DNA from: Lentibacillus juripiscarius JCM 12147
GTDB lineage: Bacteria; Bacillota; Bacilli; Bacillales_D; Amphibacillaceae
Direction of reading: 5' to 3'
Assembly (NCBI GenBank): GCA_001311805.1
Contig: BBCA01000099.1
Location: 1 to 5,046, forward strand
DNA: 5,046 bases
In this document: positions 1 to 5,046 of the stretch, piece by piece
How the letters are laid out: the number at the start of each line of letters is the position of its first letter
How positions within the stretch are numbered: the first letter of the stretch is position 1
The notes under the pieces: generated by a model
What the model was told of the DNA's origin: nothing
Database searches by the model: none
Seen by the model: the letters and a program-made list of their open reading frames with translations, nothing else
Position numbers and translations under genes: made by a program

Positions 1-118
1 GTCGGCGAGTCGGCCGAAGTCGCGCGAAAATCGGAAGTCGCGCGAGCCGGGCCAAAAGTCGCGCGAAAATCGGAAGTCGCGCGATCCGGGCCGAAAGTCG
101 CGCGAAAATCGGAAAAGT
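1..118. repeat. GC-rich tandem repeat, 39-bp period, built on AAGTCGCGCGA
   Basis: The motif AAGTCGCGCGA occurs five times, starting at 17, 35, 56, 74 and 95. The spacing alternates 18, 21, 18, 21, so the true period is 39 bp. One half-unit continues with AAATCGG. The other continues with a CCGGGCC-containing spacer that varies at two positions (G/T and A/G). Bases 1-16 look like a degenerate further copy, so the array probably extends past the window edge. Each motif contains the 8-bp palindrome TCGCGCGA. The block is far richer in CpG and GC than the genes beside it and contains no plausible reading frame. It resembles an intergenic REP-like family; whether it recurs elsewhere in the genome cannot be seen here. 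Confidence 0.85.
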
Positions 119-134
119 CTTCACCCAAAGACTT
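115..134. repeat. Short perfect hairpin at the edge of the repeat array
   Basis: AAGTCTT (115-121) and AAGACTT (128-134) form a 7-bp perfect stem around a 6-base loop. Read on the minus strand the stem runs into TTTT, so it could act as a weak terminator for leftward transcription. The stem is short, has no GC-rich core and lies about 280 nt past the end of the leftward transporter gene. It begins where the repeat array ends and may be part of that element. Function is not established. Confidence 0.4.
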
Positions 135-411
135 GCAACACGACGAGCACCAAGTGTATTTCTGTAGCGGTATCATAGCACACAAATTGTTCACTATGTC
201 GCAGTTTACATCAACTACACCGGTAAACAGGCCCGGCCTTATGGCGGATGCCGAAGTATTTCTTATAAGGTATCCATCATTCATGCTTTCTAACGTTATA
301 AAAAACGAAAAATCCGGACTGATTTGATATCCAAAATCATCGTTCGAATTTTTCGTTGCTTCTATACTTTGTTTCAGCCTCTTTTAGAAACTAAGTTTTA
401 TTGTCTGACGG
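119..411. other. Gene-free stretch between the repeat array and the transporter gene
   Basis: No reading frame here is convincing. The longest open stretch, a TTG-started 64-codon frame on the plus strand, has no ribosome site and no recognisable domain, and its residues do not look like a conserved protein. The stretch does contain a 7-bp hairpin at 115-134 and a long imperfect dyad at 149-224. A weaker dyad at 366-396 (ACTT-GTTTC paired with GAAAC-AAGT, one mismatch) lies just beyond the stop codon of the leftward transporter. On that strand it has no T run, so I do not call it a terminator. Confidence 0.6.
149..224. repeat. Long imperfect inverted repeat centred near 186
   Basis: Matching blocks occur in order on both arms: ACC (149-151) with GGT (222-224), GTGTA (154-158) with TACAC (216-220), TGTA (163-166) with TACA (207-210), and CATAG (174-178) with CTATG (194-198). 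A core of ACAA paired with TTGT lies at the centre. The inner 25 bp (174-198) is the best-matched part, with 9 of 12 positions complementary. As RNA this would fold into a long interrupted hairpin on either strand. There is no T run beside it, so it is not an ordinary terminator. It could be a decayed palindromic element, a structured RNA or an operator region. I saw this by eye and have not tested it against shuffled sequence. Confidence 0.45.
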
Positions 412-1794
412 TCACGGGGATACATTTTGTTTCTTTATGATGGTTTTCCCGCCAAATAATATGGTGATGACTGGACTGAGCAGGCAGAAAAAGGCGAACG
501 GCAAATACGTAAGCACTGGAACACCAAGGACGTCGGCAATAAAGACACCGCACACACTCCAAGGAACAAGCGGGTTAATTACGGTGCCGGCGTCTTCCAA
601 TGTTCTGGACAGTGCTTTGTTGGACAGCCCGGCTTTTTGGTAGACACCTTTAAACGTTTCTCCTGTGAGCATAATGGAAAGATATTGCTCCCCGATCAGC
701 ACATTCACACCAATTGCTGTTGCAGCTGTCGAGGCGATGATTGCCCTGATTTTCTGCAGTTTTTCCTGGAACGCTGACAAAATAGACGGGACGATTCCTG
801 TGACAAATAATAAACCACCGAATCCAAGTGCCAGGATAACAAGGGAAATAGTAAACAGCATGCTGTTGATTCCACCCTTTGTCAGAAGACTGTTGACAGG
901 TTCAAAGCCGGTTGTTGCTGTATAGCCATTGAACCAGATTGCCCAAATGTCCGTCCAGGCGATCTCGCTGGTTATGCCGGCCAGAATAGTAGCTGTCATG
1001 CTGCTGACAGCCAGTGAGATGAATGCTGGAATTTTAAAAATGGTTGCCAGAATCAGCACGATAAGCGGTATCCAGGAAGTCCAGAAGATTAGGCCGGTTT
1101 CCTCCAGGGCAGCCATGTATTTGTCCAGATTTGCCACGCCGACCGATTCATCCGGCGAAAGAAAAGCAAACAGCAAGAATGAAATGATGAAAGCAGGAAT
1201 CGTTGTCAGGCTCAAGTGCCGGATATGTTCAAACAAGTCCACTTCGACAATTGTTGAAGCGAGATTCGTCGTATCGGATAACGGCGACATTTTATCACCG
1301 AAAAAGGCGCCAGATACAACGGCACCCGCTGTTATCGCCATCGATGCGTCCATGGCTGTCCCCATACCAATGAAAGCAACGCCAATGGTAGCCGTTGTGG
1401 TTAGAGAACTTCCAAGTGAAATCCCGATAATCGCTGTTACGGCAAACGCTATGGCATAAAACCAGGTACCGCCAATCAATGTGAATCCGGAGCTGATTAG
1501 TGCTGGGATCGTTCCGCTGATCATCCAGCTGCTGATTAGTATTCCGATGAGCAAGAATAGGAAAATGGCCCCCATCCCTGATTTAGCACCGGCTATCATC
1601 CCTTCCTCGAGATCTTTAAACGGAATTTTCCTGCTGAGTCCGTAAATGACTGTAAGCATAATAGCAATAAGAATTGGGATGTGTGGCTGGGTGCCAAGAC
1701 TAATTAAGAAATAACTGATAAGTCCAATCGTTAAGAAGAAAATAGCAATTGATTCGCCAAGAGATGGCTGGTGTTTCGGTTCAATAGGAAACAA
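412..1794 (-). CDS. nhaC: NhaC-family Na+/H+ antiporter-like transporter, probably for tyrosine or a related amino acid
   Basis: This is an integral membrane transporter of 460 aa, the usual size for the family, with roughly 11-12 hydrophobic segments by eye. Family signatures are ISLGSSLTTTATIG (125-138), GDKMSPLSDTTN (166-177) and LEDAGTVINPLVPWS (399-413), plus LIGEQYLSIMLTGETF (366-381). NhaC relatives exchange Na+ for H+ or for organic substrates; MleN (malate/lactate) belongs to the same family. I chose the TTG at 1794 as start because AAAGGAGG lies 8 nt upstream and the hydrophobic protein begins shortly after. The frame stays open to a GTG at 1872, but that codon lies inside the T-box, so a 486-aa form would be an artefact. 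The leader is a T-box with a UAC specifier, which implies induction by uncharged tRNA-Tyr. The family is certain; tyrosine as substrate is inferred from regulation. Confidence 0.93.
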   Translation of the reverse strand: MFPIEPKHQPSLGESIAIFFLTIGLISYFLISLGTQPHIPILIAIMLTVIYGLSRKIPFKDLEEGMIAGAKSGMGAIFLFLLIGILISSWMISGTIPALISSGFTLIGGTWFYAIAFAVTAIIGISLGSSLTTTATIGVAFIGMGTAMDASMAITAGAVVSGAFFGDKMSPLSDTTNLASTIVEVDLFEHIRHLSLTTIPAFIISFLLFAFLSPDESVGVANLDKYMAALEETGLIFWTSWIPLIVLILATIFKIPAFISLAVSSMTATILAGITSEIAWTDIWAIWFNGYTATTGFEPVNSLLTKGGINSMLFTISLVILALGFGGLLFVTGIVPSILSAFQEKLQKIRAIIASTAATAIGVNVLIGEQYLSIMLTGETFKGVYQKAGLSNKALSRTLEDAGTVINPLVPWSVCGVFIADVLGVPVLTYLPFAFFCLLSPVITILFGGKTIIKKQNVSP

Positions 1795-1802
1795 CTTAGT
1801 AA

Positions 1803-1807
1803 CCTCC
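1803..1807 (-). promoter_or_regulatory. Ribosome binding site that fixes the TTG start of the NhaC-family gene
   Basis: On the minus strand AAAGGAGGTT (1810-1801) is a near-perfect Shine-Dalgarno sequence. Its GGAGG ends 8 nt before the TTG at 1794. It lies downstream of the T-box terminator, so it is transcribed only upon read-through. It is the main evidence that translation begins at the TTG and not at the in-frame GTG at 1872. Confidence 0.9.
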
Positions 1808-1821
1808 TTTGTTGTATAAAT

Positions 1822-1857
1822 AAAAAAAGCCCCATCCCAAAATAGGGACGAAGCTTT
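1822..1857 (-). terminator. Regulated intrinsic terminator of the T-box leader
   Basis: On the minus strand AAAGCTTCGTCCC (1857-1845) pairs with GGGATGGGGCTTT (1838-1826) over 13 positions including three G-U pairs. The loop is 6 nt and is followed by a further run of T to 1822. The 5' arm contains the CGTCCC needed for the antiterminator with the T-box sequence, so the two structures exclude each other. Charged tRNA should favour termination here, and uncharged tRNA should favour read-through into the transporter gene. Confidence 0.92.
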
Positions 1858-2084
1858 ACTCCGCGTTACCACCCTGCTTGGTGAGTGTCAAAGTCCAGAA
1901 AATACCGCTACCGATTTCCGGTATCTGTGGGACGCTCACCCGCTTATGAAACATATCCGTTTTAATCTTGAATGTGTAATTCGATCCTTACTTGCCAGGG
2001 TTTGCACCGGCCACCCTGTCGCTGTTTGCTGCCCGGTAAAGAATCTACTGCGCATTCACGGATGCTTTATTCGATTAAAATATT
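1822..2084 (-). promoter_or_regulatory. T-box riboswitch, tyrosine (UAC specifier), controlling the NhaC-family gene
   Basis: Read on the minus strand, all parts of a T-box leader are present in order. Stem I has a base ATCCGT (2063-2058) paired with ACGGAT (1960-1955), then GAATG (2057-2053) paired with CATTC (1974-1970). The specifier loop has AGTA (2049-2046) on one side and TACA (1978-1975) on the other, giving codon UAC followed by the usual purine. The apical hairpin pairs CAGGGT (2018-2013) with ACCCTG (2001-1996) around a GGTGCAA-containing loop. Stem III lies at 1940-1880 (GGTGAG with CTCACC). The T-box AGGGTGGTAACGCGG is at 1875-1861, slightly different from the usual GGNACCGCG. Its UGGU would pair with an ACCA tRNA end, matching the A discriminator of tRNA-Tyr. 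In the antiterminator, AGGG and ACG pair with CCCT and CGT at 1850-1844, competing with the terminator. The 5' end is estimated from the promoter. Confidence 0.95.
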
Positions 2085-2090
2085 ACTATG

Positions 2091-2120
2091 ACTATACATG
2101 GTATGTCCGGAACTTGTCAA
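2091..2120 (-). promoter_or_regulatory. Sigma-A type promoter of the T-box/NhaC transcript
   Basis: On the minus strand a perfect TTGACA (-35, 2120-2115) is followed by an 18-bp spacer and TATAGT (-10, 2096-2091). Transcription should start near 2084, giving a leader of about 290 nt before the TTG start codon. It faces away from the azlC promoter, so the interval to 2260 is a divergent control region. Confidence 0.75.
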
Positions 2121-2185
2121 TATGCATTTTCCCGTTCGTGATCGGATAACAAGAGGAAACAAACAAACAGCGTCTTATTTTTCCG

Positions 2186-2210
2186 AATTCAATTACTTTT
2201 TTCTTGAATT
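2186..2210. repeat. Inverted repeat overlapping the azlC promoter
   Basis: AATTCAA (2186-2192) and TTGAATT (2204-2210) are perfect 7-bp inverted copies 11 bp apart. They flank and overlap the -35 region expected for azlC. The position suits an operator for a dimeric regulator. In Bacillus subtilis azlCD is under the Lrp-like AzlB, but no regulator gene is present in this window. AT-rich DNA makes such repeats fairly common by chance. Confidence 0.35.
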
Positions 2211-2225
2211 AAAATAAGGTATAAT
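2198..2225 (+). promoter_or_regulatory. Probable promoter of the azlCD operon
   Basis: A perfect -10 box TATAAT lies at 2220-2225, about 35 bp upstream of the azlC start. The -35 is poor: a T-rich TTTTTC at 2198-2203 gives a 16-bp spacer, while the better-looking TTGAAT at 2204-2209 is only 10 bp away and too close. A weak -35 overlapping an inverted repeat fits a promoter that is activated or repressed by a bound protein. Confidence 0.5.
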
Positions 2226-2260
2226 AAGCATAATTTTTCACTTAGGGGGGACGGCAATCA

Positions 2261-2988
2261 ATGGAAACAGAACTAGTGGAAAAACAACATACATCCCCAA
2301 GAATACATATGATTCAAAGAGGCGCAGCAGTTGGATTCCCGATTATGCTTGGGTATCTGCCAATAGCGATTACATATGGTGTGCTGGCAAAACAGTCCGG
2401 CATGTCACTGACGGAACTGACATTGATGAGTGTGATGGTTTTGCTGGTGCCAGTCAGTTTATGGGAGCAAACATGATTGCTGTTGGTGCCGGGGCAATGG
2501 AAATTATCGTGGCCACATTCGTGCTTAACTTCCGTCATTTTGTCATGAGTTTGTCGTTCATGAATCGCTTGCGGGATTTCGGGATGAAATGGAAAGTGCC
2601 TTTATCGATGGGATTGACCGATGAGACATTTGCAGTATCGGCATTGCATACGAAAGAAGCCAAAATGGAAAAAGGCGCCTATTTTTACGCATCACTCATA
2701 TTAACAGCTTACCTTGCATGGATTGGGGGCTCGTTTTTAGGTGGGGTGCTCGGGGAGGTTATTCCGGCACAGTTGAGCCAGAGCATGGGTATTGCGTTAT
2801 ATGCAATGTTCATCGGTTTGCTGATCCCATCGGTGAAAAAAGAGTGGCGAGTCGGCTTAGTTGCTGCGATTGCCATGCTGATTAATGCCGTATTCAGCCA
2901 GTTTATGAGTGATGGCTGGGCCATTGTGTTCGGTACAGTCCTGGGCGGATGGAGCGCTGTATTTCTGTTGAAGGAGGATGCATCATGA
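2261..2988 (+). pseudogene. azlC: AzlC-family branched-chain amino acid exporter subunit, interrupted by a -1 frameshift
   Basis: AzlC is the large membrane subunit of the AzlCD exporter, related to YgaZ/YgaH and BrnF/BrnE, which export branched-chain amino acids; in B. subtilis azlCD confers 4-azaleucine resistance. The start ATG has AGGGGGG ten bases upstream. Residues 1-60 read normally (RGAAVGFPIMLGYLPIAITYG, then LAKQSGMSLTELTLMSVMV). The frame is lost in the T run at 2439-2442 and meets TGA at 2474-2476. One extra T there would give VFAGASQFMGANM, the conserved AzlC segment, joined to the 175-codon continuation (2461-2988) with FVLNFRHFVMS and four or five further hydrophobic segments. 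The repaired product is 242 aa, the normal family length. The stop overlaps the azlD start as ATGA. Preservation outside the lesion favours a sequencing error or a very recent mutation. Confidence 0.9.
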
Positions 2989-3278
2989 TTATCGCAATCA
3001 TCATTGGTATGGCAGCTGTCACAATGATTCCAAGAGTTATCCCCGCATTTATTGTAGATAAGCTGCAATTCCGAGACTGGATTAACCGCTGGCTGAATGC
3101 GATTCCGTATGCCGCTTTGGGAGCACTTATTTTTCCCGGGATAATGAGTGTCATTCCAGACGAGCCGCTGATTGGCCTGCTTGGTGGTGCAGTAGCTATT
3201 GTACTTGCATATTTTGGACTGAATGTCATTTTAGTTGTTGCCGGTGCCATTGTCACTGTCTTTCTCCTGACGATGTGA
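2985..3278 (+). CDS. azlD: AzlD-family small subunit of the branched-chain amino acid exporter
   Basis: A 97-aa protein with about four hydrophobic segments, the usual size for AzlD. Family marks include the N-terminal TMIPRVIPAF (13-22) and the WLNAIPYAALGAL segment (36-48). It partners AzlC in the membrane to export branched-chain amino acids. I set the start at 2985 because GGAGG (2973-2977) is 7 nt upstream and MIIAIIIG begins the hydrophobic protein. An in-frame ATG at 2949 lies within azlC and lacks a ribosome site. The ATGA overlap with the azlC stop suggests translational coupling. If the azlC frameshift is real, azlD translation could fall because ribosomes stop early in azlC. A terminator follows 15 nt downstream. 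Confidence 0.92.
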   Translation: MIIAIIIGMAAVTMIPRVIPAFIVDKLQFRDWINRWLNAIPYAALGALIFPGIMSVIPDEPLIGLLGGAVAIVLAYFGLNVILVVAGAIVTVFLLTM

Positions 3279-3293
3279 CATGAATACAGAAAG

Positions 3294-3328
3294 AAAAGCC
3301 GCCTGTTATGGTGGCTTTTTTATTTTTT
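3294..3328 (+). terminator. Intrinsic terminator after azlD
   Basis: AAAAGCCGCC pairs with GGTGGCTTTT over 10 positions (one G-U pair) around a 6-nt loop, followed by TT, an A and six T. It begins 15 nt past the azlD stop and closes the azlCD operon, separating it from the MFS gene. Confidence 0.9.
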
Positions 3329-3446
3329 AAAAGTTTTTGCTGTTTATTTTTCGGAAAAATGTGGATGGTTTCAGTTCCGGATAATTCAGCACACTGGGTA
3401 AACATTAATGGTAGTGTTGATTACTTATAAAAGGATGAATGCAGTT
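3329..3446 (+). other. Upstream region of the MFS gene, no clear promoter
   Basis: This interval must hold the promoter of the MFS gene, since a good terminator precedes it. A GATAAT at 3380-3385 could be a -10 box, but nothing like TTGACA lies 16-18 bp upstream. AAAAGGA at 3429-3435 is a modest ribosome site for the ATG at 3447. I see no operator or riboswitch. Confidence 0.4.
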
Positions 3447-4645
3447 ATGGAAAGTCAATTCAGTGAGAAGGAAAAGCGATGGGCTGTTCTGTCCCTGGCA
3501 TCAATTCCGTTAATTATGACGCTTGGAAATTCCATGCTGATTCCCATTTTGCCTGTGATGGAAAAAGAGTTGAATATATCAAAACTTGAATCGAGCTACA
3601 TTATTACGGCTTATTCAGTTGTGGCCATTTTCCTGATTCCGGTAGCAGGTTTTTATCAGACAGGTTTGGAAGGAAAAAGGTAATTGTCCCGGCTTTGATT
3701 ATTACCGGAATTGGGGGTCTGCTAGCCGGCTTGGCATCCCATTTGATGGATGATGCGTTTCTTATTGTTGTGGCTGGAAGAATTTTGCAGGGAGTTGGTG
3801 CATCGGGTGCATTCCCGATTGTGCTTCCACTTGTTAGCGATATATTTAAAGATGATGAAGAAGCTACCACAACACTTGGTATCATTGAGACGTCCAATAC
3901 AATAGGCAAAGTTTTGAGTCCAATATTGGGTGCCGCTCTGGCAGCGCTTGTCTGGTTCCTTCCCTTTTACTCAATTCCGGTATTTTGTGCTATCTCTGTG
4001 CTGATGGTTATATTCCTAATCAAAGATAAGGGCGGGGAAGAGGAGCGTACAAAATTCAAGGAATATATGGCATTTGCAAAGGATGTCCTTAAAGAACATG
4101 GCAAATGGCTTGTGGCTGTATTTGCGATCGGTGCCATCCTCATGTTTATTTTGTTTGGATTTTTATTTTACTTATCCAGTATTCTGGAAGATAAATACGA
4201 TTATGAAGGTATATGGAAAGGTGTCCTGCTTGCGATACCACTGCTGGCCCTATCTATTGCTTCGTTTACAAGCGGCCGAATGATAAAGGGGAAACTGACC
4301 GTAATGAAATGGGTAACTTTTGTTGGAATTATTCTCGCCGGTGCCTCGGTTGCAGTTATTCCGTTCATGGATCACCCGGTTTATTTGCTGTCCATCTTTT
4401 TCGTCTGCGGTGTCGGTATTGGCATGGCACTACCGTGTTTGGATGCGCTCATCACGGAAAGCCTGGAAAAAAGTGTCCGAGGTGTAATCACTTCTATTTA
4501 TACAGCCATGCGTTTTATTGGGGTTGCTGCCGGTCCGCCAGTGATTGCTGTCATGATGAAAGGGAATATCATATGGATGGCCAGCCTTTTGATGGTTTTT
4601 GCACTGGTGGCGGGTATTCTCGGCTATCGCAACATTAATCCATAG
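3447..4645 (+). pseudogene. MFS drug exporter of the YfmO/YitG/YmfD type, interrupted by a -1 frameshift
   Basis: A major facilitator superfamily proton-coupled exporter. The N-terminus (MESQFSEKEKRWAVLSLASI, PLIMTLGNSMLIPILP) resembles the Bacillus YfmO/YitG/YmfD group as I recall it; YmfD is linked to bacillibactin export. The frame breaks in the T run at 3650-3654. As read, it runs on to a TAA at 3681-3683. Adding one T gives GFLSDRFGRKKV, the MFS loop 2-3 signature (motif A), at about residues 68-79. It then joins the continuation with GRILQGVGASGAFPIV and a clean 12-TM layout to the TAG at 4643. The repaired protein is 399 aa, normal for a 12-TM exporter. I prefer the ATG at 3447 (AAAGGA upstream) over 3408 and 3435, which lack ribosome sites. 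The substrate cannot be told from sequence. Confidence 0.88.
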
Positions 4646-4708
4646 TAGGGAGAGTACAACTGGAAAAAAATATTTACTGAAAATACAACCTATTTTAATA
4701 ATTTACCC

Positions 4709-4737
4709 TTGCAACTTTTACGATTTTTTAGGATAAT
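4709..4737 (+). promoter_or_regulatory. Promoter of the IDEAL-domain gene
   Basis: TTGCAA (4709-4714) and GATAAT (4732-4737) are separated by exactly 17 bp, a good sigma-A arrangement. Transcription would begin around 4744, just ahead of the ribosome site AAGGGGGAG (4751-4759). The small gene can therefore be expressed independently of the MFS gene upstream, with no evident terminator between them. Confidence 0.6.
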
Positions 4738-4765
4738 GGAAAAAAGGAACAAGGGGGAGTGTTCC

Positions 4766-4999
4766 ATGAACCGGCAAAAAGCGAGTTACCGGTTTTATCG
4801 TTACACAGGGAAAACACTTTATGCTAAACGTGAAATTTCGTATGAGTTAAGACTGACGGCACAATTGGTACTGGATGAATTATGTTTCAACTGGAATAAA
4901 CAGAAGCTTGAAATGGCAATTAATCACTCCGTTGATACAGGAGATAAGGAACAATTTCTTCTGCTGAGTGAGGCGTACAGAAGTTATATCTGGGAATAA
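4766..4999 (+). CDS. Small IDEAL-domain protein
   Basis: A 77-aa soluble, charged protein. The C-terminal half matches the IDEAL-domain pattern known from Bacillaceae (as in YpiB): LVLDELCFNWNKQKLEMAI (34-52) then VDTGDKEQFLLLSEAYR (56-72), where the eponymous IDEAL stretch is replaced by INHSV. The N-terminal 33 residues are basic and aromatic and lack a signal peptide. IDEAL domains are short helical modules of poorly known function, sometimes attached to competence or regulatory proteins. The start at 4766 has AAGGGGGAG 6 nt upstream; the in-frame start at 4709 overlaps the promoter and has no ribosome site. It has its own promoter and terminator, so it is probably a single-gene unit unrelated to the exporter before it. 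Confidence 0.8.
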   Translation: MNRQKASYRFYRYTGKTLYAKREISYELRLTAQLVLDELCFNWNKQKLEMAINHSVDTGDKEQFLLLSEAYRSYIWE

Positions 5000-5014
5000 G
5001 CTGGTTTAAGCATG

Positions 5015-5046
5015 AATGCCTTGCCGATGATTGGTAAGGCATTTTT
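5015..5046 (+). terminator. Intrinsic terminator after the IDEAL-domain gene
   Basis: ATGCCTTGCC (5016-5025) pairs with GGTAAGGCAT (5033-5042) over 10 positions with one G-U pair and a 7-nt loop, then a T run to the window end. It lies about 15 nt past the stop codon. Confidence 0.88.

Noticed and set aside
133..327. 64-codon plus-strand frame in the left gene-free region
   Set aside because: It starts at TTG without a ribosome site, overlaps the dyad and hairpin, and shows no recognisable domain or protein-like composition.
366..396. Terminator for the NhaC-family gene
   Set aside because: A 9-bp stem with one mismatch is present, but on the minus strand it is followed by ATAGAAG rather than a T run.
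665..1459. Two open plus-strand frames (665-925 and 929-1459)
   Set aside because: They lie antisense to the NhaC-family gene, whose motifs are unmistakable. They are reading-frame shadows without ribosome sites.
1946..2149. 67-codon plus-strand frame
   Set aside because: It is antisense to the T-box leader and promoter and has no ribosome site; the RNA structure explains the sequence.
2181..2195. Possible CodY site upstream of azlC
   Set aside because: One half (TTTTTCCGAA) resembles the consensus AATTTTCNGAAAATT, but the other half has about four mismatches, too weak to support.
2435..2445. Programmed -1 ribosomal frameshift in azlC
   Set aside because: Codons GTT TTG do not form a slippery heptamer, the T run is too short for transcriptional slippage, and AzlC is not known to need a frameshift.
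4213..4638. 141-codon frame with many cysteines in the right-hand part of the MFS gene
   Set aside because: It is an out-of-frame shadow of the MFS coding sequence; the cysteine pairs come from reading TGC/TGT across transmembrane codons.

Overview
The window looks like chromosomal DNA from a low-to-moderate GC Gram-positive of the Bacillaceae, perhaps a halophilic Virgibacillus/Lentibacillus-like genus. The evidence is strong GGAGG ribosome sites, a TTG start, a T-box leader, an azlCD pair, a YfmO/YitG-type MFS exporter and an IDEAL-domain protein. The genus is a guess from general resemblance, not from any search.

Layout. Bases 1-118 are a GC-rich array of AAGTCGCGCGA motifs with a 39-bp period, clearly different from the rest of the window. 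Bases 119-411 hold no convincing gene but contain a short perfect hairpin and a long imperfect dyad. Bases 412-1794 (minus strand) encode an NhaC-family transporter. Its leader, about 1822-2084, is a complete T-box riboswitch with its own promoter, Stem I, Stem III, T-box sequence and terminator. The codon in the specifier-loop position is UAC (Tyr), and the UGGU bulge fits a tRNA with an A discriminator base, as tRNA-Tyr has. Starved tyrosyl-tRNA is therefore the likely inducer, and the transporter probably serves tyrosine or a related amino acid rather than general sodium homeostasis.

Divergently, azlC (2261-2988) and azlD (2985-3278) form a two-gene operon for a branched-chain amino acid exporter and end at a clear terminator. 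Next come a 12-TM MFS exporter (3447-4645) and a small IDEAL-domain protein (4766-4999) with its own promoter and terminator.

Both azlC and the MFS gene are broken by what looks like the loss of a single T in a short T run. In each case, restoring one T rebuilds a normal full-length family member (242 and 399 aa). Two lesions of the same kind about 1.2 kb apart, in otherwise well-preserved genes, suggest homopolymer sequencing errors, although real recent inactivation cannot be excluded.

I see no phage, CRISPR, transposase, tRNA or rRNA genes, and no clear evidence of a new multi-gene system. The most informative elements are the tyrosine T-box/NhaC pairing, the paired frameshifts, and the unexplained repeats and dyad at the left edge.
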